A program made the translations under genes and the position numbers. From the NCBI GenBank assembly GCA_964494735.1, contig CAZBSD010000004.1, forward strand, positions 41,472 to 105,471: DNA of 64,000 nt, read 5' to 3'. This stretch comes from PHAA01 sp964494735. Lineage in GTDB: Bacteria > Bacillota > Syntrophomonadia > Syntrophomonadales > Syntrophomonadaceae. Of the stretch, positions 10,561 to 19,165 are shown piece by piece; within the stretch, counting starts at the first letter, position 1; every line of letters begins with the position of its first letter. The notes under the pieces were generated by a model. That model was not told the DNA's origin and made no database searches. It saw nothing but the letters and a program-made list of their open reading frames with translations.

Positions 10561-11466
10561 CTACAAAAAGCTGTCCGGGTCATCGATGCGGTAGACACTC
10601 AAAGGGGGTTTGGACCCTTCCACGTATTGCATACCCGCTTCCGCTCCGCCATATAGCGCGCCAACATCCTTGATCATCTTTTGGTTCAATAGCATCAAGG
10701 GGATGTTGACCGGGCAGACCCGTTCACACTCGCCGCACTCGATGCAGCGCCCCGCCATGTGAGCATGTTTGACCAGGTGGTACATCATGTTATCGGTGGT
10801 GCTGTTCTCCCGGCCTACCCATTGCGGTTTCATCTCGTCGAAAATGCAGGTGCGGCAGTCGCAGGCCACGCAAACCTGGCGGCAGGCATAACATCGTATG
10901 CAGGTGGACAGTTTATCCTCCCAGAACTTATAGCGCTCGTCGGCCGACATCTGCTCCAGTTCTTTCACCCGGGCGAAGCGATCCCCTTGCTGGCGGGGGC
11001 TTTGGGCTGGTCCGATGATCTCGTCGTAGATAACCGGGTTGGGCTGAATACAATCGAGGCATTTCTGAGCCAATCCATCCGCTTCCGCTTTCTGGCTGAA
11101 CCCGCCATAGTTGCGGGCTGCCGCCAAGGGATCCTTAAGGCCCGGACAGGGGATCCCCACTATATATAATCTATCCCGTTTGATCTGCAGGTCTTCCAGC
11201 AATCTGACCACCCCGCGGGAATCGCAGCCTTTGACGGCGATCCCTATCCGCTCATGGCCATCACGGAATTTGAGCAGGGAATTGGATACGTTGTATATGC
11301 TGTATTCATTGAAAACTATATTCTTAACATCCTCTTTACTGCGGGCTACGTAAGATTTGGTTTGAAACTCCTTCTCACCCTTCTCCCAGGCCAGGAAAAT
11401 ATCTATCTTGGCTTCATCGAAAAGGCGGGCCGCAATAGCCTGGATCTTATCGGTCATTTCTTTCAT
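10561..11466 (-). CDS. floxC: FloxC-like 4Fe-4S dicluster subunit
   Basis: The 301-residue protein has an N-terminal domain with VKGCDSRGVVRLLEDL, shared with FloxB, and two cysteine clusters. One is CIRCYACRQVCVACDCRTC; the other, near the end, is CIECGECERVCPVN. It is the third Fe-S protein of the Flox module. Its ATG overlaps the mvhD stop as ATGA, showing translational coupling in the operon. The FloxC label follows position and architecture, and homologues carry varied names. Confidence 0.82.
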   Translation of the reverse strand: MKEMTDKIQAIAARLFDEAKIDIFLAWEKGEKEFQTKSYVARSKEDVKNIVFNEYSIYNVSNSLLKFRDGHERIGIAVKGCDSRGVVRLLEDLQIKRDRLYIVGIPCPGLKDPLAAARNYGGFSQKAEADGLAQKCLDCIQPNPVIYDEIIGPAQSPRQQGDRFARVKELEQMSADERYKFWEDKLSTCIRCYACRQVCVACDCRTCIFDEMKPQWVGRENSTTDNMMYHLVKHAHMAGRCIECGECERVCPVNIPLMLLNQKMIKDVGALYGGAEAGMQYVEGSKPPLSVYRIDDPDSFL

Positions 11467-11897
11467 TGCGCATCCCTCAACTTTCGATTGGGTCCCATCT
11501 TCTTGACATCGGCGACCAGTTTGGCCATGGTCTCCTGGAACTTGATACCTTCCGCCCCGGATATCCAGGAAACCTGGTATCTATCCGGCTCGATGCCGAT
11601 AAATTCCATCAGGCTCTTCATCACCGTCTGGCGGCGGCGCTGATAGTAATTGCCACTACCATAGTGGCAGTCGCCCGGGTGTCAGCCCGACAACAGCACC
11701 CCGTCCACCCCACGGTTGAAGGCCCGCAAGACCAGCATCGGGTCCATGCGCCCTGAACAGGGGGTACGGATAATGCGTACATCGGCTCCATATTCAAGGT
11801 GGTTCAGACCGGCCAGGTCCGCGGCCGCGTAGGAACACCAGTTGCACGCAAACACGATGATCTTGGGCTCCCAGCCCCCTTTGGCATCTATAGACAT
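11463..11897 (-). CDS. mvhD: MvhD/FloxD-like [2Fe-2S] subunit, selenoprotein (in-frame UGA = Sec72)
   Basis: The continuous frame from ATG 11897 to TGA 11463-11465 encodes 144 residues if the internal TGA at 11684-11682 is read as selenocysteine. Around it the protein reads GVLLSG-U-HPGDCHYGSGNYY, and in MvhD homologues the U position is Cys of the conserved CHxGDCHY motif. Other cluster ligands are visible at C18NWC and C47SGR. A perfect 8-bp hairpin lies 12 nt after the UGA. MvhD delivers electrons to HdrA. The start has GGAGG and overlaps the hdrA end by 10 bp; the stop overlaps floxC by 4 bp. A conventional call would end the protein at residue 71. Confidence 0.9.
11651..11669 (-). promoter_or_regulatory. 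Bacterial SECIS-like hairpin in mvhD
   Basis: On the sense strand UGCCACUA and UAGUGGCA form a perfect 8-bp stem with loop UGG. The loop begins 20 nt after the UGA codon (11684-11682). Stem, small loop with G in its first two positions, and distance all fit the bacterial SECIS consensus. Confidence 0.8.
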
Positions 11898-13879
11898 AAT
11901 GCATCCACCTCCGCTACCAATTGGTCATTGCTAAAGCCCTTCAGATTCAGGGCCAGGGTACGGCAGGCGGGCAGACAGGAGCCGCATCCCTGGCACAGGC
12001 TGTTGTTGATAACCGCCACCTGGCGGGTAAAAGGACCATGGCCGTGTCCGCCCCGCTCCTGGTACTCCTGCAGGGAGATAGCTGTATACGGGCATATCGG
12101 CACGCACAGACCACATCCGGAACACTTGCTGATGTCTACCTCGGACACCATCGGTTCGGTGGCCAATTCGGTCTTGGACATGAGTCCCAGCACCTTCACG
12201 GCTGCCCCGCTGGCCTGGGCTACGGTATCGGGTATGTCCTTGGGGCCCTGGCAGGTGCCGGCCAGGTATACCCCGGCAGCAAAGGTTTCCACCGGCTGCA
12301 GCTTGGGATGGGCCTCCTGGAACCACCCGTCCTTGTCGACTGAGAAACCGACCATCTTGGCCAGTTCGGTCGCTCCGGCCGCAGGAACCATGGCCGAAGC
12401 CAGGACCACCATATCAGCCTCGACTTCTAGGGGCATACCCATCAAGGTATCTTCGGATTTCAGGATCAATTTATCTCCGCGGGGATAGATCTTGCTGACC
12501 CGGCCGCGGATATATTTGGCGCCGGCATTCAAAGCCCGCTGGTAAAACTCTTCGTAGTTCTTGCCGGCAGTGCGGACGTCCATATAGAAAACATAGGCTT
12601 CGCTGTTCTCGATCTTGGTCTTGACCTGGTAAGCATGCTTGGCGGTATACATACAGCAAGCCCGGGAACAATAACTCTTGCCTTTGGTATCATCGCGGGA
12701 GCCCACGCATTTTATGAAAGCAATATTCTTGGGCTCCTTGCCGTCGGAGGGACGCAGAATCTGTCCTCCGGTTGGTCCGCCAGCCGAAACCAGCCTTTCG
12801 AATTCCAGTCCGCTGATTACATCGGGGTACTTGCCGTAACCATATTCACCATAGGCGGATTTCCAATCGAATTGGTCATAGCCGGTAGCCATGACGATAG
12901 CCCCGATGTCCAGCTCCTTATATACCACCATGTCCTGGAATCTGATGGCGTCGGTGGGGCATACCTTTTCGCATATGCCGCACTTGCCGCTGGTCAGCTT
13001 GGTGCAGGTAGCCGCATCTATATACGGCTTGCCGGGCACCGCCTGGGGAAACAGTTTGTGGATGGCAGTCCTTTTGCCCATACCGAAATCAAACTCGTCG
13101 GCTACCTTCTTGGTCGGACATTTATCGATGCAGGTACCGCAGCCGGTACATAAATCCCAATCTACATATTTAGGCTTCTGTTTAACAGTAACTTTGAAGT
13201 TGCCTATATATCCTTTGACATCGGTTACTTCTGAATAGGTCATCAGTTCGATGTTAGGGTGCTGCGCCGCAGCCACCATCTTGGGAGTGCCAATTCAGGC
13301 GGCACAGTCCATAGTGGGGAAGGTTTTGTCCAGCTGGGTCATCTTCCCGCCGATGGACGCCTCTCTTTCCACGATGATCACCTGGTGCCCGCCCTCGGCT
13401 ATATCCAGGGCGGCCTGCATGCCGGCGATACCTCCGCCAATCACCAAAGCTCGTTTGGTAATAGGAACGGTAGAGACCTGCAGGGGTTTGTTGTGCAAGG
13501 CCTTGGCTACCGCCATCCGCAACAGCGATTTAGCCTTGGCAGTAGCCTGCGATTTGTCGTGATGGACCCAGGAGTCCTGCTCCCGTATGTTGACCATCTC
13601 CATCATATAGGCATTCAAACCGCCAGCCGCAGTGGCTTTGCGAAAAGTCGGTTCATGCATGCGCGGTGAACAGGATGCCACCACCACCTGCTCCAGTTTG
13701 TGCTCCGCGATAGCGCTGCGGATCAGTTCCTGGCCAGGATCTGAACACATGTACTTATAGTTGGTGGAATAGACCACCCCCGGCAAAGTCTTGGCAAATT
13801 CCGCCACTTGTACCGTATCGACCGTAGCTGCGATATTGGTGCCGCACTCGCAAACAAATACCCCAACTCGCTTTTTCAT
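11888..13879 (-). CDS. hdrA: Heterodisulfide reductase subunit A-like protein, selenoprotein (in-frame UGA = Sec195)
   Basis: Read through one TGA (13297-13295), the frame gives 663 residues, normal for HdrA. It shows the N-terminal CECGTN motif, FAD site VIGGGIAGMQAA (about 146-157), and DC192AA-U195-IGTPKM. Two central ferredoxin motifs follow (CTGCGTCIDKCP, CGICEKVCP), then C-terminal clusters CSGCGLCVPICP and CQGCGSCLPAC. HdrA is the flavin-based bifurcating subunit. U195 replaces the second Cys of the DCxxC cluster motif, as in Sec-containing archaeal HdrA. A SECIS-like hairpin follows at 13277-13258. The alternative, a nonsense mutation splitting the gene, is unlikely given the hairpin and the second UGA in mvhD. 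Confidence 0.93.
13258..13277 (-). promoter_or_regulatory. Bacterial SECIS-like hairpin in hdrA
   Basis: Seventeen nt after the UGA the sense RNA reads GGU-G-GCUGC-GGC-GCAGC-ACC. That is an 8-bp stem with one bulged G and a GGC apical loop starting 26 nt from the UGA. It meets the bacterial SECIS pattern of small loop, G in the first positions and correct distance. Confidence 0.78.
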
Positions 13880-13946
13880 CTCTCCGTCTCCCTCCTGGTT
13901 GGACTGTGTAACCCTCTATAATAAGCCCATGCCAATCGTAATTGGA

Positions 13947-15257
13947 CTAGTCCTGGCATTCACCTTGTCTCTTCAGTTCCTGTTGTACAAAGGCGGCCGC
14001 CGCCTTTTTGGCCAATTCCATATCCCGGGCCATCAGATTAGCCAACTTGCCTATCCGCTTCTCATCCAGGATCGACACTAATATACCAGCCTGGGCCGGG
14101 TCGGCCACCAGTTTAACCGCCATCTTATCGGGATTCTTGGTCAGAGCGGTGACAAAAGCGTCCACCTTCTTCTGGTCAGGCTCGGCAGTAGCCGCCGGCT
14201 TGGCGGGCTTGCCCTGGGCTGCCCCGCTGACCTCTCCTCCCTCCGGGCTCTCGCCGGCTGCACTGGCCTTGGCGGCTGCTTTGGCGGCTGCCGCCGCTCT
14301 GGCCGCTGCGGCCGCTTCAGCTTTGGCCCGGGCCTTCTGGGCCGCTTCCTGGGCTGCCTTTTCAGCTGCCGCTCGGGCTTCTGCTCCCCGGACCTCTATC
14401 ATCTTCAAATACTGGCCAGCTTCTACGAAGTGCTTCTCCAACCCCACTTGTTGAGGCTGGTCACCACAAGCCAGGGCCAGCAGTTCGGTCACGTAATAGA
14501 CCGGCAAATCGAATTTCTCCCCGAACTGTTTCTCGATTGCGGCCTGGCGCATATCTAAATTCAACATACATAGCGGACAAGCTGTGACAATGCATTCCGC
14601 TCCTGATTCTTTGGCGTCCTTCAATACCCGGTACAGCATCGTCATCCCCACATCAGGCCGGGAGGTAACCAGGGCTGCTCCGCAACATTCAGTCTTATGG
14701 GACCATTCCACCGGATCTGCTCCCAGGGCCTTCATTATCTGGTCCATCGACTGGGGATCTTCCGGATCGTCAAAACCGGTGTGCTCCGCCGGCCTTACCA
14801 GCAGGCAGCCATAGTAGCTGGCCGCTTTCATGGTGGTCCAGGGTTTGGTCACCTTGGCCGCGATGGCATCGATGCCGATCTTGTTGACCAGCACATCCAG
14901 GATGGAAAGGGTCTCGGTATTGCCGGCCAATTCCATCTCCAGCACCTGCTCTACTTTTTGGCGCATCTCCGGGTCATGCTGGATTGTGTGTTCGGCGTAC
15001 CGGTGGCGGCTGTAACAAGCTGCACAAGGGGAGATTATCATATTTAGACCGCTCTTCTCGGCGATGGCCAGATTGCGGGCGGGCAGAGCCACCGACAATA
15101 ATTTGTCGGTATTGTGACCGGAGGTTGCTCCGCAGCAATTCCAGTCCTCCAGTTCTTCCATCTTGAAATCCATTATGTGCGCGGTTCTCTCCATCGACAT
15201 ATGGTACTCGATACCGCTGCCCTCAGATGCACATCCCGGATAATAGGCAAATTTCAT
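13947..15257 (-). CDS. hdrB: Heterodisulfide reductase subunit B-like protein with a long C-terminal extension
   Basis: Residues 1-290 form a standard HdrB with two CCG domains. Cluster cysteines are C9, C41-C42, C78, C81 and C151, C191-C192, C227, C230, which bind the noncubane [4Fe-4S] clusters that reduce the disulfide substrate. The product is 436 residues, about 140 longer than usual. Residues 292-335 are an Ala/Lys/Glu-rich helix-like linker, 336-362 are Gly/Pro-rich, and 365-432 are a compact helical segment (VADPAQAGILVSILDEKRIG). The tail weakly recalls MgtE-N/FliG-type helical modules; its function is unknown. hdrB begins directly after the hdrC stop. Confidence 0.92.
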   Translation of the reverse strand: MKFAYYPGCASEGSGIEYHMSMERTAHIMDFKMEELEDWNCCGATSGHNTDKLLSVALPARNLAIAEKSGLNMIISPCAACYSRHRYAEHTIQHDPEMRQKVEQVLEMELAGNTETLSILDVLVNKIGIDAIAAKVTKPWTTMKAASYYGCLLVRPAEHTGFDDPEDPQSMDQIMKALGADPVEWSHKTECCGAALVTSRPDVGMTMLYRVLKDAKESGAECIVTACPLCMLNLDMRQAAIEKQFGEKFDLPVYYVTELLALACGDQPQQVGLEKHFVEAGQYLKMIEVRGAEARAAAEKAAQEAAQKARAKAEAAAAARAAAAAKAAAKASAAGESPEGGEVSGAAQGKPAKPAATAEPDQKKVDAFVTALTKNPDKMAVKLVADPAQAGILVSILDEKRIGKLANLMARDMELAKKAAAAFVQQELKRQGECQD

Positions 15258-15827
15258 TTACTCTTCCCCCCTGAACTGCTCGACCCGCTCAAAGATCTTC
15301 TTCATTTCCTGGCGCCCTTTTATCATATGCGGCAAGGGACTCGCTTTACCCCGCTGCAGCATTGGCAATCCCAATTCCATGTCTTTTAACGGCTGGCCGG
15401 TGGTAAGGTTGTATCGCAACAATAGACCCGCTTCAAATGTGCGGCCGAAATTCTTGACGTTGGATAAGAAGGCTTTATTGAAAGCAGCTACTTTCTTATC
15501 GGTTTTTCCGCGCTTTAAGGATTCCCGCCGCATGGTATCCATCAGTGATGCTATGTCAACCCCGCGCGGGCAGCGGCTCGAACAGGTCTCACAGGATGCG
15601 CATATCCAGATGCTGTTGCTATTCAACGCCATCTCAGCAAGTCCCAGCTGCAGCATACGGATTACCTGGCGGGGAGGGTAATCCATCGCAAACGCGGCCG
15701 GACATCCTGCCGTGCATTTGCCGCATTGGTAACACAGGTTGACACTGGTGCCTGCTTCTTTTTCTAATTTGGCTATCAAAGACTTTTGCTTGTTATCGGT
15801 TGGAGACAGCAATACAGAATTCCCCAA
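15258..15827 (-). CDS. hdrC: Heterodisulfide reductase subunit C-like ferredoxin
   Basis: The 189-residue protein carries two [4Fe-4S] motifs, CYQCGKCTAGCPAAF and CASCETCSSRCPRGVD, in the usual HdrC positions, followed by a helical tail. It shuttles electrons from HdrA to HdrB. It is the first gene of the operon. Translation probably starts at TTG 15827, with GGGGAG about 8 bases upstream; no better ATG is available. No HdrDE or methanogenesis genes are present, so the electron acceptor is probably a thiol/disulfide or an unknown partner. Confidence 0.92.
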   Translation of the reverse strand: MGNSVLLSPTDNKQKSLIAKLEKEAGTSVNLCYQCGKCTAGCPAAFAMDYPPRQVIRMLQLGLAEMALNSNSIWICASCETCSSRCPRGVDIASLMDTMRRESLKRGKTDKKVAAFNKAFLSNVKNFGRTFEAGLLLRYNLTTGQPLKDMELGLPMLQRGKASPLPHMIKGRQEMKKIFERVEQFRGEE

Positions 15828-16295
15828 GAATCTCTCTCCCCTTTCAAATCCAAAGCTTCCTTATAAACACAAAAGTTCGACTAAAAGTCGACCTAAAAGG
15901 CCTAGAATGCAAATTATTGTAACACATTTCGCCTTTATTGATAACATTTTATTCTTGGAAAATCAGGTTGGCTATAGAAATGACGAAATCCGAAGTCGGC
16001 CCAGGCGCCGCCAAATCAAAGACCATCTATTTGAGGAATATAATATACGTTTGTTTGGAAGTGGGTTGATTGGAGCCATGTCATTACCTAATTATTACAG
16101 AATAATACTCGTACAAATGTGCACAATATACTCAGAAGCAGCGACGGTTGTAAGGAGTCGCGACAAAGGTTCAAGTCTCCGCAAGGGATAAATCTTGAAT
16201 TGGATACCTTAAATCCTGCAAGGGATAACAACCAAAAAGCTGTTTCTTTAAAGGTCCGCCGGGAAAATTTACTGCCATCGTAAACACGATGACAA
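15828..16295. other. 468-bp non-coding region upstream of hdrC
   Basis: No gene with a ribosome site was found. The region contains a perfect TCGACTaaaAGTCGA dyad (15877-15891), which is 50 bp before hdrC and a candidate operator of the flox-hdr operon. It also has a GCGAC/GTCGC hairpin (16141-16161) and two copies of GCAAGGGATAA spaced 37 bp apart (16181 and 16218). A long stem (16252-16262 with 16305-16315) encloses a CATCGT/ACGATG hairpin. The last structure overlaps the end of the neighbouring minus-strand gene and may be its 3' processing or termination element. Confidence 0.45.
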
Positions 16296-16763
16296 TTAAA
16301 TGGAACCGGCGGATCTAATTTTACTCTGCTTTTTTAAAGCGGGAAAATAATAATAGAAAGACATTAGCGGCGGTATCAGGAATAGAAAGTAATAATAGAA
16401 GGGACGGTCCAGCCAGGTCCACACGGGCAGAAGTGAGATGAAAGGCAATAGCGGCGTGTCCCACAATTCCAAAATAAAAATGAAATAATAGGCAAACTGG
16501 GATACGACATCGAGTGACAATAAAATCGATCCGGCCAGGAAATAGCCGGGCAGCTGCCATAACACCGCCACTGCCGCAACACCCGCGCGGCTGCACCTTT
16601 GGCGGCAGTATATCGCTTCTTTCCAGACCAGGTAAAGGTAGCAAAAACCCAGGATGAGATCCAGACCGGGAAAGTACATGGCCAGAGAAATAGCCAATAT
16701 GGCGCTCAGTTGCAGGATTAATGCCCGTAATAATGACCCCAGAATGTTAAATCCCCTTTTCAT
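16296..16763 (-). CDS. Hypothetical integral membrane protein
   Basis: I do not recognise this family. The 155-residue protein has about four hydrophobic segments (roughly 12-47, 60-82, 83-100, 118-140), many aromatic residues (FYYYFLFLIPP) and a basic C-terminus. Its start overlaps the preceding papain-like amidase gene by 17 bp, so the two are translationally coupled and probably act together at the membrane. Confidence 0.65.
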   Translation of the reverse strand: MKRGFNILGSLLRALILQLSAILAISLAMYFPGLDLILGFCYLYLVWKEAIYCRQRCSRAGVAAVAVLWQLPGYFLAGSILLSLDVVSQFAYYFIFILELWDTPLLPFISLLPVWTWLDRPFYYYFLFLIPPLMSFYYYFPALKKQSKIRSAGSI

Positions 16764-17403
16764 ATAGGATGGTCACCCGTCGGCTGTTGGCCAGACTTTC
16801 GGGTGCGATCCACAAGTCGCCTATCTCGTCGAGGTTTATACCCTGGGCATCGTAAGCCCGCCAAATTATTTTGCTGCAATTCCACAATCTATCCCCACTC
16901 TTAAAGGCCAACGGATAGAACATCTTTTTCTCCTGTTCCAAAGCCAACCTGACTGCCCTGGCTTTAACATCAGCGGGAGCATTGACCCGCAGCAGACATA
17001 TCAAAGAATAATCCTCATAAGTGCGCACGTCCTGGACACTCAAACCATAATCCACGTATCCCTCCAACACCTCATCGCCGCCCAGATACAGCCCGGCATG
17101 TGAATAACGTCCATAGGCGGTATTGGGCCATCCGCCGAGGACTATATCGCCGGGCTCCAACCGGTCAAAAGGCACCGAACCCTGTATGGGAGCACCATAA
17201 CCGGTCCCTATTTCACCTTCCGCAAAGCTGGCCACATAAGTGTAGATGACCGATCCTGAACTCCGAGTGAGCAGGTGACGGTTGAACCCCATTACGATCA
17301 TCAGCAGAATAAGCGCCAGCAAGGGAAAAATAGTTATTCGCGCCCTATCGTTTACAAATATAAATCTGGCCCGGTAGTCTTTCACCGGCTTAACACCGCC
17401 CAT
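16747..17403 (-). CDS. YiiX/YaeF-like permuted papain-fold cysteine amidase, membrane anchored
   Basis: The 218-residue product has a membrane segment near its N-terminus and then the circularly permuted NlpC/P60-like pattern. It shows LEPGDIVLGG, the catalytic His in YSHAGLYLGGDEVLEG, and a catalytic Cys in WNCSKIIWRAY near the C-terminus. Such enzymes hydrolyse amide or thioester bonds in cell-envelope peptides or lipids. ATG 17403 was chosen over the upstream TTG at 17469, because that TTG is part of a TTGACA hexamer likely used as a promoter. The ribosome site is weak, so the start is uncertain. It overlaps the next membrane-protein gene. Confidence 0.75.
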   Translation of the reverse strand: MGGVKPVKDYRARFIFVNDRARITIFPLLALILLMIVMGFNRHLLTRSSGSVIYTYVASFAEGEIGTGYGAPIQGSVPFDRLEPGDIVLGGWPNTAYGRYSHAGLYLGGDEVLEGYVDYGLSVQDVRTYEDYSLICLLRVNAPADVKARAVRLALEQEKKMFYPLAFKSGDRLWNCSKIIWRAYDAQGINLDEIGDLWIAPESLANSRRVTILYEKGI

Positions 17404-17462
17404 CCAGGTCGAGCCTGCTCTTTTTTGGTACCAACAAATACTAGGGCTAAGTTGCAAGTCCC

Positions 17463-17491
17463 GTGTCAAAAATTAGTATATAGGTTATAAT
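17463..17491 (+). promoter_or_regulatory. Promoter of the deacetylase operon, overlapping a divergent -35 box
   Basis: GTGTCA (17463-17468) and TATAAT (17486-17491) are separated by 17 bp. On the minus strand the same bases give a perfect TTGACA (17469-17464) aimed at the amidase gene, though its best -10 (TAGTAT) is 20 bp away. The two divergent transcripts may therefore compete. Confidence 0.5.
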
Positions 17492-17545
17492 CATGCCGAA
17501 TTATGTTTTTTCCGAATAGTTTATTGCCGCAAGGAGGATCGGGTC

Positions 17546-18436
17546 ATGAAAAAAAATAGCAAGATTCTTATTATAGTTCTAGTCATGATTATACTTGGCT
17601 CCCTGTCAGGCTGCAAACCCACGCCGCTGCCGGGACCGGCTCCCAACGACATACCTGGAAACGACATAAGCGGCCCGGTGGACCCGACCCCCAATCCCCC
17701 GCCGGCTACACAACCTGAGCCGACTACACCGGAACCACTGCCCGCTTCTCCTGAAACCAAGACCCATTCCTGGTGGTTTACCCGCAATAAGCAGCATCAG
17801 ATCACCACTGTAAACCAGGAAACCCTGCAGCTGCTCTCGCAATATAATGGTTTCTATGTGCTCCCCAATAACAGCAAGAAGATATATCTGACCTTCGACA
17901 ATGGGTATGAATTGGGTTATACCGCCAAGATTCTGGATATACTGGATCGCCAGAAGGTCCAAGCCGCCTTCTTTATCACCGGTCAATTCATTGAAACTCA
18001 GCCGGGCCTGGTCCAGCGCATGAATGCCGCGGGCCACCTGGTGTGCAGCCATACCTGGAACCATCCTGATCTCAGTACTGTCTCCCAGGCGATTTTCAAA
18101 CAGGAATTAGCCCGTTTGGAACAAAGATATACGGCCCTGACCGGAGATCAATTGGACCGTTATCTGCGGCCGCCGATGGGAAATTATTCAGCCACTTCAT
18201 TGCGGTGGGCAAACGAATTAGGCTACCGCACTGTTTTCTGGAGTATGGCTTTCCAGGATTGGGACCCCAGTAATCAGCCCGGGGCCGCTTATTCCTACCA
18301 GCATGTTATGGACAACATCCACCCGGGGGCAGTTATCCTCCTCCACGCGGTCTCCCAGAGCAACACTGAAGCCCTTGAAAAAATCATTACCGATCTGCGT
18401 GCCCAGGGTTATAATTTTAGTACGTTCAATCAATAA
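17546..18436 (+). CDS. PdaA-like polysaccharide deacetylase lipoprotein
   Basis: The 296-residue protein begins with a lipoprotein signal ending in LSGC (Cys23), then a Pro-rich spacer (24-70) and a NodB-fold domain (about 100-290). Motifs are TFDNGYELG (the Asp-Asn variant typical of PdaA), SHTWNHPDLS for metal binding, RPPMGNYS, and LLHAVS. PdaA-type enzymes remove acetyl groups from N-acetylmuramic acid, a step in making muramic-delta-lactam of spore cortex. That suggests, but does not prove, a sporulation role. A strong AAGGAGG site precedes the ATG. It starts a same-strand run continuing into four unknown genes. Confidence 0.88.
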   Translation: MKKNSKILIIVLVMIILGSLSGCKPTPLPGPAPNDIPGNDISGPVDPTPNPPPATQPEPTTPEPLPASPETKTHSWWFTRNKQHQITTVNQETLQLLSQYNGFYVLPNNSKKIYLTFDNGYELGYTAKILDILDRQKVQAAFFITGQFIETQPGLVQRMNAAGHLVCSHTWNHPDLSTVSQAIFKQELARLEQRYTALTGDQLDRYLRPPMGNYSATSLRWANELGYRTVFWSMAFQDWDPSNQPGAAYSYQHVMDNIHPGAVILLHAVSQSNTEALEKIITDLRAQGYNFSTFNQ

Positions 18437-18456
18437 GCTAGCCAGGAGTGCTGCAG

Positions 18457-19161
18457 ATGCGGTCTATATTGCGCAAGTTGTATCGGGGCCAGGATTTGAA
18501 TGATGAGGAATACGCCCGCCTGGCAGGTTATGCGGATGAACTGCGTGCCAATTCGCCTCATTCCTACCAATTATTCTATGAGCGCTTCGCACCCATCCTT
18601 CACCGCGATTATGGTATTCACCTGCCTCGCTTCTATTTCGGTATAGATGATGTCTATGAATATCTGCTCTCCCATCCGGAATTGACCGCTCGCCTCCGCA
18701 CCGAGCCCCTGGATGCGACCGTTTTTCCCGCTCACCTGCGCGAATACCTCTTATCCCCCGAAGGCCAGAACGCCTTATATACGTCGCTCCTGCCGGCGCT
18801 GGAACACCCCGATTATGGCCGGCCTGACAATAAGGAGCTGCCCCGTCCCCGCCTAACCGAGGCAGTCGTCAAATTCGAAAGCGGCAATCCTTTGAAAGAG
18901 ACCGGGCTCAAGGCTCATTTCAATCGCCTCATCGCCTTCCCGTTCGTAAGCCGGTTGCAGAGTGTGCGTTATCTGCGCGGTACCAAAGCCAGCCAGGACA
19001 AGATTGACATCATCACCGGCAACTGTCTGGGAGGTATTTTTACCAACAAAGAGAAATCAATATATTATTATATATTCCTTACGGAGGACGACCGCAGTAA
19101 GGCCGAAAATGCTTGCCGACTTCTCAACCAGACTCTGTATGGAATCAGCGGCGGGGAATGA
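18457..19161 (+). CDS. Hypothetical protein, first of a four-gene block
   Basis: I do not recognise this 234-residue soluble protein. It is rich in aromatic and charged residues, has no membrane segment, and ends with a mixed segment (DIITGNCLGGIFTNKEKSIY) that looks like a strand-rich domain. ATG 18457 has AGGAG 8 bases upstream and was preferred to GTG 18448. The gene follows the deacetylase by 20 bp and is separated from the next gene by 4 bp, so the block is an operon. Downstream products look like a GrpE-like factor and an Hsp70-like ATPase, hinting at a chaperone-like assembly. Confidence 0.7.
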   Translation: MRSILRKLYRGQDLNDEEYARLAGYADELRANSPHSYQLFYERFAPILHRDYGIHLPRFYFGIDDVYEYLLSHPELTARLRTEPLDATVFPAHLREYLLSPEGQNALYTSLLPALEHPDYGRPDNKELPRPRLTEAVVKFESGNPLKETGLKAHFNRLIAFPFVSRLQSVRYLRGTKASQDKIDIITGNCLGGIFTNKEKSIYYYIFLTEDDRSKAENACRLLNQTLYGISGGE

Positions 19162-19165
19162 ACTC

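Noticed and set aside
13290..13300. TGA in hdrA and TGA in mvhD read as nonsense mutations (pseudogenes)
   Set aside because: Both fall precisely on conserved metal-ligand cysteines, both frames continue with full conservation, and each is followed by a SECIS-like hairpin at the right distance.
16160..16190. GGTTCAAGTCTCC as the T-arm of a tRNA gene
   Set aside because: The flanking bases do not pair as a T-stem, and no D-arm, anticodon arm or acceptor stem can be drawn upstream.
16181..16231. Two GCAAGGGATAA repeats 37 bp apart as a CRISPR array remnant
   Set aside because: Only two 11-bp copies, no longer repeat around them, no further units and no cas genes in the window.
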